64,000 bases of DNA from Robbsia sp. KACC 23696. GTDB lineage: Bacteria > Pseudomonadota > Gammaproteobacteria > Burkholderiales > Burkholderiaceae. The notes under the pieces were generated by a model. It made no database searches. It was given only the letters and a program-made list of their open reading frames with translations, and was not told where the DNA came from. Shown here piece by piece: positions 36,534-45,783 of this stretch (the stretch's first letter is position 1; every line of letters starts with the position of its first letter). The DNA is taken from the NCBI RefSeq assembly GCF_039852015.1, contig NZ_CP156628.1, forward strand, positions 558,001 through 622,000. The letters run 5' to 3'. Both the position numbers and the translations under genes were made by a program.

Positions 36534-37436
36534 ATGAAACCCAGCGTCAAGCGGGTACGCGAACGACGGCCCGGCAGTTTTTATTGGCTGGCAGCGCTTT
36601 TCGCGCTATTCGTGCTGTTTCTCTACGGCCCGGTCATCACGATCTTCATCCTGTCGTTTCAGGGACCGCAGGGCGGCTTGACCTTCCCGATGCGCGGCGT
36701 GTCGCTGCATTGGTTCGCCTCGCTGGCTGACGGCTTAGGGGGCGTGGACGTCTGGGGCGCGTTCGGTCGCTCGATGCGGCTTGCCTTGATCGTCACCGTC
36801 CTGACGGTGTTCTGTTCCGTCTGCGCGGGCCTGGCCTTCCGTAAGGCGTTTCGCGGTTCGGGTGCGGTGTTCTATTTGTCGATCTCAAGCCTGATCATGC
36901 CGTCGATCATCGTCTCGCTCGGTATCGGCCTAATGTTCCGGCTGATCGATCTCGCTGTGAAGGCCATCGCCACCGCCTGGGGTTTTCAAAACTTCGCGGA
37001 CAATTTCACGACGACGATGGGGCTTTACACATCGGCCTTGGGCGCCCATCTAACGTGGACTTTGCCCTTCGGGCTGCTCGTGATGTTCGCGGTATTCAAT
37101 CGATTCAATCCGGCGTACGAGGAAGCCGCCCGAGATCTGGGCGCCACGCCGTGGCAAAGTTTCCGGCACGTGGTGCTGCCGATCATCGGCCCCGCGGTCA
37201 TCGGCGTGGGGATGTTCGGTTTCACGCTGTCGTGGGATGAAATCGCGCGCACGTCGCAGGCGATCGGGGATCTCAATACGCTGCCGCTCGAATTGCAGGG
37301 GCTGACGACATCGGTCACGACGCCGGCGATCTATGCCCTTGGTACCGTCACGACGGTGCTATCGCTGACGGTCATGATCGGCGGTCTGTGCATCGTGCGC
37401 GCGCTGGCGTCGCGGCGGCGCCGCAAGGCGGGGTAG
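36534..37436 (+). CDS. ABC transporter permease, PotC-like
   Basis: This 300-residue second permease has the EAA loop EEAARDLGATPWQSFRHVVL near residue 197. It starts 2 bp after the first permease, with AAGGAG about 8 nt upstream of the ATG. It completes the importer: ATPase, binding protein and two permeases in one operon. Confidence 0.87.
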   Translation: MKPSVKRVRERRPGSFYWLAALFALFVLFLYGPVITIFILSFQGPQGGLTFPMRGVSLHWFASLADGLGGVDVWGAFGRSMRLALIVTVLTVFCSVCAGLAFRKAFRGSGAVFYLSISSLIMPSIIVSLGIGLMFRLIDLAVKAIATAWGFQNFADNFTTTMGLYTSALGAHLTWTLPFGLLVMFAVFNRFNPAYEEAARDLGATPWQSFRHVVLPIIGPAVIGVGMFGFTLSWDEIARTSQAIGDLNTLPLELQGLTTSVTTPAIYALGTVTTVLSLTVMIGGLCIVRALASRRRRKAG

Positions 37437-37564
37437 GATCCTCGCCCGGTATTTCGGCGCGTGGTCGGCCGACCGTTTTTGCGATACTCTTGGCCTTTCC
37501 TCGCTTTCCCTGATTCCTTGCTTCGATTCGGCTCGGGAGTTCATTGCGCCTCGCGCCTATCGTC

Positions 37565-38545
37565 ATGCTTGCTGTCTTCCACGCTTTATCGCCTATTGTG
37601 CTGTTGATCGCCGTCGGTTATCTGGCCGGACGGGTAGGGTGGGTCAAGGCGACGTCGCTCGGCGACTTCTCCAATATCGTCTTTTGCGTGCTGGCTCCGG
37701 CCCTGCTGTTCCGGACGATGAGCAAGGTGCATATCGCGCAACTCGATTTTCGGCCGGTTGCGATCTACCTCAGTGCGATGTGGGTAGTGTTCTTCGCCGT
37801 GTTTCTGAGACAGGGGCGTAACCGACGCGGCGCGGTGATGGGTCTCGCCAGCACGTTTTCGAATACCTTGATGATCGGCGTACCGCTGGTCAATATCGCG
37901 TTCGGCGATGCCGGCCTCGTGACCTTGTTTGCCTTGATTTCGGTGCACTCCTTTATCATGTTGACGATGGTGACGATCGTACTCGAATTCGTCGTCGTCA
38001 ATGAACAGTCGGCCGCGGCCGTCGCGGCGGGGGCACTGCCGCCAAGCGGTGTCGCGCGATGGCATCATTTGCTCCGCACCGTGGGCAAGGCGATGAAGGG
38101 GTCGATCCTGCACCCGATCCCCCTGCCGATTCTCTGCGGCATCGCGTTCGGTTTGACTGGTTGGTCGCTGCCCAAGATGATCGACGAGCCGATGCGGATA
38201 CTCGGCAGTGCATTTTCACCGATGGCGCTCGTGCTGGTGGGCGTCACGCTGGCATCGAGTTCGATTGCGTCGGGAATCAAAGCGGCCTTCATGTTGAGCG
38301 TGATGAAGAACCTCGTGCACCCGGCGGTCTTTATCGTCATCGGCCTGCTACTCGGGCTGAATGGCGTGCCGTTCAAGGTGATGGCGGTGGTTGCATCGCT
38401 GCCGATCGGCGCGAACGTCTATCTTTTTGCGGTTCGCTACCGCACCGCAGAAACCGAGGTGACCGGCAGCGTGGCCTTATCGACGGTCATGGGCGTCGTC
38501 ACCACGGCGCTGACGATGAGTATCGCGCAGTGGCTGCCTGAATGA
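37565..38545 (+). CDS. AEC-family (auxin efflux carrier-like) transporter
   Basis: A 326-residue carrier with about ten helices. ALSPIVLLIAVGYLAGR at the start and FSNTLMIGVPLV in the first half are family marks. Bacterial members move malonate, malate or other small acids. The ATG at 37565 begins right at helix 1; an upstream TTG at 37544 is in frame. It is 128 bp after the ABC permease and may be a separate transcript. Confidence 0.8.
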   Translation: MLAVFHALSPIVLLIAVGYLAGRVGWVKATSLGDFSNIVFCVLAPALLFRTMSKVHIAQLDFRPVAIYLSAMWVVFFAVFLRQGRNRRGAVMGLASTFSNTLMIGVPLVNIAFGDAGLVTLFALISVHSFIMLTMVTIVLEFVVVNEQSAAAVAAGALPPSGVARWHHLLRTVGKAMKGSILHPIPLPILCGIAFGLTGWSLPKMIDEPMRILGSAFSPMALVLVGVTLASSSIASGIKAAFMLSVMKNLVHPAVFIVIGLLLGLNGVPFKVMAVVASLPIGANVYLFAVRYRTAETEVTGSVALSTVMGVVTTALTMSIAQWLPE

Positions 38546-38653
38546 AGGGCTTGAATGTAGGGCCGGCATAATGCCATCCGCTGACACGGGCGATGACGTT
38601 GCCTATCGGGAACGCCTCGCTGCGTGGGAGGATTGCCGCGACGACGCGGCACT

Positions 38654-39295
38654 TCAGCGGCAGAAGCAGTGCTGTTCGTGGTCGTCGACGATGCCGCAGG
38701 CTTGCATGAAGGCATAGACGATCGTCGGCCCGACAAACTTGAATCCGCGTTTCTTCAGCGCCTTCGACATCGTCTCGGAAAGCGGCGTGGTGATATGGCG
38801 CGTCACCCCATCGCCGCGCAATACCTTTCCGTCCGAGAAGGACCAGATGAAGTCGGCGAAGTCCTCGCCGTTTTGCGCCATCTCGCAAAAGATCTGCGCA
38901 CCGCGAATCGTCGCGGCGATCTTGGCGCGAGAGCGGATGATGCCGGGATTTTCCAACATTCGCGCGATATCGGCTTCGCCGAAGCGAGCGACTTTCTTCG
39001 GATCGAAGCCGGCGAATTCGCTACGAAACGCATCACGCTTATGCAATACGGTAATCCAGGCGAGGCCGGCCTGGAACCCTTCCAACATCAGCAACTCCCA
39101 TAACGCGCGACTGTCTCGTAACGGCTTGCCCCACTCCGTGTCGTGATAGGCCTGCATCTGCGGATCGTTGCCGGCCCAGACACACCGCGTGCGGGCGGCC
39201 GCGGGCGCGCTTTTTTGCGCGGGCTTCCTGCTGGTGGTTTGCGCGGGCTTCCTGCTGGTGGTCGTAGTCGTGCGCGTTGCTGACATAGGCTCCAT
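38654..39295 (-). CDS. tag: DNA-3-methyladenine glycosylase I
   Basis: A 213-residue base-excision enzyme that removes 3-methyladenine. The zinc ligands are Cys38 (RCVW), His51 (YHDTEWG), His206 and Cys210 (DHEQHCFC), with E. coli Tag spacing. Glu at the aromatic pocket lies in LMLEGFQAGLAW. The N-terminal 30 residues are extra to the family and hold a duplicated 8-residue unit TTSRKPAQ, basic and flexible, possibly for DNA contact. It is convergent with the AEC gene. Confidence 0.93.
   Translation of the reverse strand: MEPMSATRTTTTTSRKPAQTTSRKPAQKSAPAAARTRCVWAGNDPQMQAYHDTEWGKPLRDSRALWELLMLEGFQAGLAWITVLHKRDAFRSEFAGFDPKKVARFGEADIARMLENPGIIRSRAKIAATIRGAQIFCEMAQNGEDFADFIWSFSDGKVLRGDGVTRHITTPLSETMSKALKKRGFKFVGPTIVYAFMQACGIVDDHEQHCFCR
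39217..39262 (-). repeat. Tandem 24-bp duplication in tag N-terminus
   Basis: Two head-to-tail copies of a 24-bp unit (39217-39240 and 39241-39262, the last bases differing) encode TTSRKPAQ twice. The unit is a multiple of three, so the frame is kept. It looks like a recent slippage product. Confidence 0.8.
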
Positions 39296-39355
39296 CTCGT
39301 TCGATCGACAAAAAAATACGCCGTGGCGCCGACCTGCGGCGCCGGTCGGACGATA

Positions 39356-39547
39356 TCAGCGGCCAATCATCGCGTTACGGATTTTCTCATCCGTCTTATA
39401 TTGGCTCAATGCATAGACCGACCAAATTGCCGCCGGGATCCAACCAATCACGGTGATCTGGAGAACGAGGCAGATCAACCCTGCGATGGGACGTCCGATC
39501 GTAAAAAACTGCAACCAGGGGAGCAGCAAAGCGAGCAGCAGACGCAT
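39356..39547 (-). CDS. YqaE/Pmp3-family small membrane protein
   Basis: A 63-residue protein of two helices: LLLALLLPWLQFFTIG and LICLVLQITVIGWIPAAIW, then YALSQYKTD. This matches the Pmp3/YqaE hydrophobic proteins linked to stress and membrane potential. The open frame reaches 39763, but the upstream 72 residues are basic and polar and do not look like the family, so the Met at 39547 is chosen. No SD is visible there. Confidence 0.6.
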   Translation of the reverse strand: MRLLLALLLPWLQFFTIGRPIAGLICLVLQITVIGWIPAAIWSVYALSQYKTDEKIRNAMIGR

Positions 39548-39771
39548 GACGTATAGGGCACGGAGCCAAGATGAAAGAGGCCCTAGGATAGCAAAACCGG
39601 TGCGCGGTGGAGACAATTCGTCGTCGCCGCTGAAAAGGCCGCGCCAGCGTGTCGCCGCATCCCGTATGGGCGGCGATGCTTCATCGTTCGCTCGACCCTT
39701 TGTGTTGCGGCGGGGAGTGAGGCGTCGATACACGGTAAACTGAGGGATTCTTCCCCTTGCCACGGTACCGC

Positions 39772-40458
39772 ATGCCTGACATCGACTCTCTGCACCCGAC
39801 TTTGCACCGCGCCTACGACGCCTTTCTCTTCGATATGGACGGTACGCTTCTCAACAGCATCCCGTCGGCGAATCGCATTTGGACGACGTGGTGCCACAGG
39901 ATGGGCTTGGATCCCGACACGGTGATTCCGCACCTGCACGGCGTCCGCGCGATCGATACCGTCAAGCGTTTCGCCCCCGCCGGCACCGATGTCGAGAAAG
40001 AGGCGGCTTGGGTCACGGCTGCCGAAGTCGAGGATCTAGAGGGCGTCACCGCGCTACCGGGGATTCTTCCCTTTTTGGCGAGTCTGCCGCCGGCCAGATG
40101 GGCGATCGTCACGTCAGCCAGCGATGCGCTTGCGCGGGCACGCTTGGGAGCGGCAGGGATCGCGGTGCCACCGGTACTCGTGACGGCCGAGCAGATCCGT
40201 CACGGCAAGCCGGCACCGGACCCTTTCCTCCATGGCGCCCAGCGTTTGGGGTTTGCCGCCGCGGATTGTCTCGTGTGGGAAGACGCGCCCGCCGGCATTC
40301 GTGCCGGGGAAGCAGCCGGAAGCGACCTTGTGGTCCTCACCGCGACGCATGATCACCACCACCCGATGAACATCGGATCGCATCTGTCGGTCGTCGATTA
40401 TCGCGGTTTATCCGCCCAGGTGGATACCGATGGCCGGCTCCGCCTGCGCAAAGCGTAA
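39772..40458 (+). CDS. HAD-superfamily sugar-phosphate phosphatase
   Basis: This 228-residue phosphatase has the nucleophile motif DMDGTLL (Asp21, Asp23), motif II TSAS, lysine in HGKPAPDPFL and motif IV WEDAPAGI. The helical cap and length place it with the glycerol-3-phosphatase / 2-deoxyglucose-6-phosphatase-like group (GPP, HxpA-like). The substrate is not certain. The Met at 39772 is preferred over a TTG at 39757. Confidence 0.82.
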   Translation: MPDIDSLHPTLHRAYDAFLFDMDGTLLNSIPSANRIWTTWCHRMGLDPDTVIPHLHGVRAIDTVKRFAPAGTDVEKEAAWVTAAEVEDLEGVTALPGILPFLASLPPARWAIVTSASDALARARLGAAGIAVPPVLVTAEQIRHGKPAPDPFLHGAQRLGFAAADCLVWEDAPAGIRAGEAAGSDLVVLTATHDHHHPMNIGSHLSVVDYRGLSAQVDTDGRLRLRKA

Positions 40459-40508
40459 GCGCTGAGACGGCGCGTCCCGGATTGCCGCCCAAGCGATGAG
40501 CCGCAAAT

Positions 40509-40545
40509 TACACGATACGACTCAAAAAATGAGCCGTATCGTGTA
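40509..40545. promoter_or_regulatory. Large inverted repeat immediately before the Fic gene
   Basis: TACACGATACG and CGTATCGTGTA are perfect 11-bp arms. The inner CTC/GAG also pair, leaving one mismatch and a 7-nt A-rich centre. It ends 2 bp before the first possible ATG of the Fic gene and contains or abuts a -10-like TAGAAT (40544-40549). This is the position of an autoregulatory operator, and the Fic protein itself has a C-terminal winged helix. Confidence 0.6.
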
Positions 40546-40547
40546 GA

Positions 40548-41723
40548 ATGCGGTGCATGAATGCCTATTCCGCTTGGATCTGGCGCCATCCCCGCTGGCC
40601 CCACCTCGATTACGACGCGCGCCATTGCGATGCGACGTTCGCTGCCGCCTATCGCATGCATGGGCTTGTCGAGGGTAAAGCGTTCGCGATCGACTTGCAG
40701 CACACCAGTCCGGAAGTGTTGGAGGCGGTGTCAAACGACGTACTGTCGACGGCCGCTATCGAAGGCGAACGCCTATCAATCGACATTGTCCGTTCGTCCG
40801 TCATGCGTCGACTTGGACTGCACGCAAGCGGTCCCGCGGACCGACACGTAGACGGTTTGGTCGACGTAATCAGCGACGCCACAAGCGCCTGTGACCTCCC
40901 GCTGGATGAGGACCGGCTGTGCCGCTGGCAATCGGCGCTATTTCCGGGGGGAACCTCGGGCATTCATCGTATCGCCGTGGGCCGATACCGGGATCATCAC
41001 GACCCGATGCAGATTGTCAGTGGCAGTCCGGGACAGGAGATCGTGCACTACGAGGCGCCGCCGTCGAAAGCCGTCCCCGCGCAGATGCAACACTTCCTGG
41101 CGTGGTTCAACGCGACCGCACCATCGGCGGTTGGGCCTTCCTGGCCGCCGATCAACGGCTTGGCGCGTGCAGCCATCGCCCATCTTTGGTTCGAGAGCAT
41201 CCACCCCTTCGAAGACGGTAACGGCCGTATTGGCCGGGCGATCGCGGACATGGCTTTGGCGCAGCACCTACGCCCGGCACTGCGCCTTTATAGCTTGTCG
41301 CGTCAGTTGCTCGACGTGCGCGCGTCGTACTACGATTTTTTGAATCAGGCACAGCGGGGCGGTGTCGATGTCACGCTGTGGGTGCGGTGGTTTGCATCGC
41401 AATGTACGGCCGCTTTCGATACCGCGAGCCAGGCAATCGATCAAGCGATCGAGAAACGACGCTTTTGGGAACGTTATCCCGTGGCCACCCTCAATGCGCG
41501 TCAACATAAAGTATTACAACGCCTTCTCGACGACGGAGACGCCGGCTTTTCCGGTGGCTTGAACGCCGAGAAGTATCAAAAAATTACCGGTGTGTCGAAA
41601 GCCACCGCCACACGTGACCTCGTCGAGATGCTGGCCCTGGGACAAATCTGGAGCGACGGCGCCGGCAAGGCAATCCGCTACTACGTGAACGTGCCAGGCT
41701 GGACACACGGCATTCGCCGCTAA
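40548..41723 (+). CDS. Fic-domain AMP-transferase with DUF4172 N-terminus and C-terminal winged helix
   Basis: This 391-residue protein would transfer AMP (or another nucleotide part) to a target protein. The catalytic loop is HPFEDGNGR (219-227). A class II autoinhibitory helix with (S/T)xxxE(G/N) is at 68-73 (TAAIEG), so the enzyme is self-restrained. The N-terminal DUF4172 block WIWRHPRWPHLDYD is typical, and a C-terminal winged HTH (EKYQKITGVSKATATRDL) suggests DNA binding. Two starts (40548, 40557) lack an SD, so translation may be leaderless. A large palindrome touches its start. Stand-alone; no antitoxin gene next to it. Confidence 0.88.
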   Translation: MRCMNAYSAWIWRHPRWPHLDYDARHCDATFAAAYRMHGLVEGKAFAIDLQHTSPEVLEAVSNDVLSTAAIEGERLSIDIVRSSVMRRLGLHASGPADRHVDGLVDVISDATSACDLPLDEDRLCRWQSALFPGGTSGIHRIAVGRYRDHHDPMQIVSGSPGQEIVHYEAPPSKAVPAQMQHFLAWFNATAPSAVGPSWPPINGLARAAIAHLWFESIHPFEDGNGRIGRAIADMALAQHLRPALRLYSLSRQLLDVRASYYDFLNQAQRGGVDVTLWVRWFASQCTAAFDTASQAIDQAIEKRRFWERYPVATLNARQHKVLQRLLDDGDAGFSGGLNAEKYQKITGVSKATATRDLVEMLALGQIWSDGAGKAIRYYVNVPGWTHGIRR

Positions 41724-41901
41724 TCGGTACAAACCCCCATTTCTTGCGATAATCGCAATCTTCCTTCGATAATCGGCGCAAATGCGCCGATCCCTGATTG
41801 CGAAGCGCAGGCGCATGCCGAATGATCGCATCGGTACGCAGGGCGCCGCGCGCATGTCGCCGCGGTGCGCTGACGACGCGTCCACAATACGGAGAAGAGA
41901 G

Positions 41902-42717
41902 ATGGGAGCGCATCTGAACTTAAGCGGCGCCACACGCGTCCTTGCCATCATTGGCGATCCAATAAAGCAGGTGAAGTCGCCGGGCAGTGTGACCGATGCG
42001 CTCAACGCCCGCGGCCAGGATGCCGTCGTCGTGCCGATTCACGTCACCCCGCAGGATGTGAACGCCTTTATCGGCGCATTCGGTCTGTGTCGCAACGTCG
42101 ATGGCATCATCGTCACGATCCCGCATAAATTTGCGACTTATCCGCACTGCGCCAGCGCGACGGAACGCGCCGACTTCCTCGGTGCGGTCAATATCCTGCG
42201 TCGAAATGCCGACGGCTCCTGGCACGGCGATATGGTCGACGGCATGGGGATGGTGGGCGGCATCGTCAAACAAGGGGGCGATCCCCGCGCCAAGCGTGCG
42301 TTGCTCGTTGGGGCGGGGGGCGCCGGCACGGCCATCGCCTTGGCTTTGCTGGAGGCCGGCGTGTCGTTTCTCGCCATCCACGATGCGGATGTCACGCGGC
42401 GCGATGCGCTGATCGACCGGCTGAGACAGCGTTTTCCCGACAATGTCGGCGTCGGCAGCGCCGACCCCAGCGGCTTCCGCTTGGTCGTCAATGCGACGCC
42501 GATGGGCATGAAACCGGAAGATCCCTTCCCGGTAGAGATAGACAAGTTATCGTCAGACACCTTTGTTGCCTGTGCGATTACCTCCCCACATGTGTCGCCG
42601 TGGATCGAAGCGGCGCGTGCGCGCGGTTGCAAGGGGAGCGTTGGCCTGGATATGTTCGCCGCGCTGCAAGATCTGATGGTCGATTTCCTGCTCGAATCGA
42701 AGCCGCTCACTTCGTAA
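41902..42717 (+). CDS. Shikimate dehydrogenase-like (AroE family) oxidoreductase
   Basis: A 271-residue AroE-fold enzyme. Lys76 (TIPHK), Asn97 and Asp113 (GDMVDGMG) match the catalytic site, and the NADP site is VGAGGAGTA (136-144). The usual substrate motif SxSxxxHN is changed to KSPGSVTDALN, so it is probably a paralogue acting on quinate or another cyclic polyol, not housekeeping AroE. The ATG at 41902 has GGAGAAGAG just upstream; a longer frame to 41782 is not supported. It may be the first member of the damaged cluster to its right. Confidence 0.85.
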   Translation: MGAHLNLSGATRVLAIIGDPIKQVKSPGSVTDALNARGQDAVVVPIHVTPQDVNAFIGAFGLCRNVDGIIVTIPHKFATYPHCASATERADFLGAVNILRRNADGSWHGDMVDGMGMVGGIVKQGGDPRAKRALLVGAGGAGTAIALALLEAGVSFLAIHDADVTRRDALIDRLRQRFPDNVGVGSADPSGFRLVVNATPMGMKPEDPFPVEIDKLSSDTFVACAITSPHVSPWIEAARARGCKGSVGLDMFAALQDLMVDFLLESKPLTS

Positions 42718-42791
42718 GCGGAATCGCAATGCGCCGCTGCCTTAATCGTCATTAGTGGCGATGATACAGACGTGCGGCATTGCGGTTCGCA

Positions 42792-43221
42792 TCATGTATG
42801 CCGATAAAAATCGATGGTCTGTTTCAAGCCATCGATCAAGCGGGTTTCCTGCAAGTTGGGGAACAAGGTCTGGAAAGCCTCGTCGACCGGAAAATGCGAC
42901 GCGATCGGTAATGGCGTACCAGCGGCGTCGATGGTTGCATCGGGAACGATCTGAGATAGCGTCTCGATCACGGTTTCGATAGACGCGATGTGCCCGGCCA
43001 GCGTAAAGACGTGCGCACCGTCGATGGGATGCAGCAGGGCCGCCTCGTATGCGGCGGCAACGTCGTCGGCGAATATCAGTCCGGTCGTACCGGTAAAGGG
43101 AATGGTGTAGGCGGTGTGTGTCGCGGCGGCGCGGCAGGCGAGGCTAGGGCCGGCGCTGGAACCCGATTCGCGTCCTGCGCCATAGATGACCAGCGGCCGA
43201 AAGCCGATACTCAAGATGCCT
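42792..43221 (-). pseudogene. 5'-truncated NAD-dependent epimerase/dehydratase
   Basis: Only the C-terminal third of an extended SDR (UDP-sugar epimerase-like) remains, about 140 residues: FRPLVIYGAGRESG, then TGLIFADDVAAAYEAALLH and a normal C-terminus. The Rossmann half with GxxGxxG and YxxxK is missing. The open frame runs on upstream, but that part lies over an AT-richer stretch and the FAD gene on the other strand and has no homology, so the break is near 43221. Confidence 0.7.
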
Positions 43222-43476
43222 GCGTCCGTCCGTCTACAACCACATTTCTTGTTAGTAATACGCATCAATTCGGCAACATTCCAAGACACTGGAAATCGAA
43301 AACGCGCCGTCACGCGACGTGAGAGCGCGCATGAGCGGGGGTAAACGATGTCATACGGCATCGGTCCATTTTTTTGAATTGTATTCCACTTACGATTAAT
43401 ATTCTTAAAAATGCGCAGGCAGATGCTATGCGAAAGTAACGGCGCGCTGCATCGGCCGGCATAAAGGAGCATGACG

Positions 43477-45252
43477 ATGGAATCGCTGAAGCAAGACATA
43501 TGGGATGAATCGGTCGATCTGCTGGTCTTCGGCGCGGGAGCGGGTGGGATGACGGCCGCGCTGATCGCGCAGCACGAGGGATTGAGCGTCATGCTGTGCG
43601 AGAAGACCGATAGCGTGGGCGGCATCACGTCCACGTCCGGTGGCACGACGTGGGTTCCGGGAACCCGCCAGAGCGAACGGGCCGGCGTGCCCGACACGGT
43701 AGAAGCCGCGCGCACTTTTTTGCACGCCGTCGTGGGCGATCGTGGCTTCGACGAGGCGCGCGAAGCCTTCCTGCAAAGCGGCCCACAGGCAATAGACGAG
43801 CTGGAACGCATCACCGATGTCAAATTCGTCGCGGCCGCGGCGCATCCCGACTACGTGAACGGACCGGGCGCGGCATTCGGCGGACGCGCGCTCGCCCCGC
43901 TCGCGTTCGACGGGCGACTGCTCGGCGAAGATTTCAAACGGGTGAGGCCACCGCGCAAGGAGTTCATGGGCCTCGGTGGCATGATGGTGCCGCGTGCGGA
44001 TCTCGATGCCTTGTTATCGCCTTTTGCCTCCACGAAAAATTTGGTCCGAACGATGGAAGTGGTCGGTCGCTATATGATCGATCGCCTCAGTCATGCGCGC
44101 GGGACCCAGCTCGTCATGGGAAATGCGCTGGCGGCGCGACTGCTTTATAGCCTGCGAAAAACGAAGGTCGATATCCGCTTCGAGACGCCCCTTGTGGAGC
44201 TGGTGGTGGAGGACGGAAAGGTGACCGGCGCCATCGTCGCGCAGAGGGAAGGCGGTCACAAACGGATTCGTGCGCGCGAAGGGGTGGTCCTCGCGACCGG
44301 TGGCATCACACGCAATACGGCATTACGAAAACAACTGTTCCCCAAGGCCGCGACCTTGTCCTTGGCGCCAGAAACGCATACTGGCGACGGCATCAGCAGT
44401 GCGCTGAAAGCGCACGCCATGCTCGATGACGGGAAAGATAGCCCGGCGCTGTGGATGCCCTGTTCCGTTATCGGCGAGCCGGATGGCGAAAAAGGGCTCT
44501 GGCCGCATATTCTGCTCGACCGCGCGAAGCCGGGTCTAATTGCCGTCAATAGCCGCGGAAAGCGCTTTGTCAATGAGTCCGATTCGTATCATGACTTCGT
44601 GATGGGCATGTTGCGCGATCAAGGCGACGGCCAGAGCGTACCCGCTCACCTGATCGTCGATGCCGCCTTCCTGCGCGACTACGGCTTGGGCCTTGTCATG
44701 CGCGGGCGGAGTCGAGCCCGCATCGCCTATTTCAAAAAGGCCGGCTATCTGATCGAAGCGGATTCGCTCGCCGAACTGGCCGGAAAGCTCGGCGTGGATG
44801 CGAACGGACTACAAAAGACTGTCGATGAATACAATCGAGAGGCGGCGGCAGGACGCGATCCGGCGTTTCATCGCGGCAGCAGTCCAATGAATCGCTTCAA
44901 CGGCGATGCCGCGCAAAAGCCCAATCCGTGCATCCGTCCCATTGGTGCTGGGCCGTACTTCGCAGTCACCGTTCGCCCCGCCGATCTGGCGTGCAGCGCC
45001 GGGCTGACGGGTAATGCCGATGGTCAGATCCTGGATGTGGACGGCCGGATCATCGACGGACTTTTCGCCTGCGGCAACGACCTCGCCTCCATTTTCCGCG
45101 GCACCTATCCGGGCCCTGGAACGACGCTAGGACCCGCATTGGTTTTCGGCTGGCGTATCGCAAAATTCGCCGCGCGACAGAAGGCGACGACGGACACGAC
45201 GACGCTCACCCCGCCGGAGCAGGTCACTTCGCGCTCACGCGTGCTTGCTTGA
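43477..45252 (+). CDS. FAD-binding dehydrogenase (3-ketosteroid dehydrogenase / fumarate reductase flavoprotein type)
   Basis: A 591-residue flavoprotein. The FAD motif is LLVFGAGAGGMTAALIA at the N-terminus, with GGTTW next to it, LATGGITRN in the middle and the C-terminal CGNDLASIFRGTYPGPGTTLGPAL. It resembles the KstD/fumarate-reductase family used for desaturation of ring or enoate compounds. The ATG at 43477 has GGAG 7 nt upstream; the ATG at 43471 is too close to it. It is intact, unlike its paralogue at 46.7-48.4 kb. Substrate unknown. Confidence 0.83.
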   Translation: MESLKQDIWDESVDLLVFGAGAGGMTAALIAQHEGLSVMLCEKTDSVGGITSTSGGTTWVPGTRQSERAGVPDTVEAARTFLHAVVGDRGFDEAREAFLQSGPQAIDELERITDVKFVAAAAHPDYVNGPGAAFGGRALAPLAFDGRLLGEDFKRVRPPRKEFMGLGGMMVPRADLDALLSPFASTKNLVRTMEVVGRYMIDRLSHARGTQLVMGNALAARLLYSLRKTKVDIRFETPLVELVVEDGKVTGAIVAQREGGHKRIRAREGVVLATGGITRNTALRKQLFPKAATLSLAPETHTGDGISSALKAHAMLDDGKDSPALWMPCSVIGEPDGEKGLWPHILLDRAKPGLIAVNSRGKRFVNESDSYHDFVMGMLRDQGDGQSVPAHLIVDAAFLRDYGLGLVMRGRSRARIAYFKKAGYLIEADSLAELAGKLGVDANGLQKTVDEYNREAAAGRDPAFHRGSSPMNRFNGDAAQKPNPCIRPIGAGPYFAVTVRPADLACSAGLTGNADGQILDVDGRIIDGLFACGNDLASIFRGTYPGPGTTLGPALVFGWRIAKFAARQKATTDTTTLTPPEQVTSRSRVLA

Positions 45253-45365
45253 GGACGCCGAAGACAACAATAACGATACGCCGTCGGCCGGGTGCATAAC
45301 GGACGCATCAGCGGAATCCAATAAGCAGAAAACGCCGGGACCTTGCCCGGCATCAGGAGACGAGG

Positions 45366-45753
45366 ATGACAAGTCAGACCAATGCAGAACGCAGCGCCAT
45401 GCTTCCGCTGCGGAATCAGCGCATGGAAATAGACGGCCCACGCTCCGGACTCAGCGCCGATGAGCAACGATCCCGCGCGTCCGGCAACGATGCTTACGCG
45501 CGCCGTGCCGCGCTCGCCAGTTCAATCGGCGCGATTATCGACTGGTACGATTTCTTCCTTTACGGCACGGCGGCGGCCATGCTGCCAACGTTTCAGCAAA
45601 TCGGCTTGTGGGCGCCTGCGTTGTTGGTATTGCTACGAGCGATCCAAGGGTTTGCGGTAGGAGGCGAGTGGGGCGGTGCTGCTCGCGGGATGCTGTTTCG
45701 TGGCTTGCCTTACCGGCCTGTGGAGCTATCGCTGGACCGTCGGTCGCGAATGA
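45366..45753 (+). pseudogene. MHS-family transporter remnant with two internal deletions
   Basis: Helix 1 (SSIGAIIDWYDFFLYGTAAA) is joined directly to helix 4 (LRAIQGFAVGGEWGGA), missing about 100 residues. The reading then changes frame, where the C-terminal end of such a transporter is seen (VLLAGCCFVACLTGLWSYRW, stop at 45751). The middle 200 residues are also gone. It probably once carried the substrate of the neighbouring FAD enzymes. Confidence 0.75.
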
Positions 45754-45783
45754 ACGCGTGCACGACACCGTCCGTCGGGCACT

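Noticed and set aside
39215-39264. CRISPR-like repeats
   Set aside because: Two direct head-to-tail copies without spacers inside a coding region; no other repeat array is in the window.
43222-43823. Extension of the epimerase-like minus-strand frame to 343 codons
   Set aside because: Only the part left of about 43221 resembles an epimerase; the rest overlaps the FAD gene's start and has no homology, so it is not a full gene.
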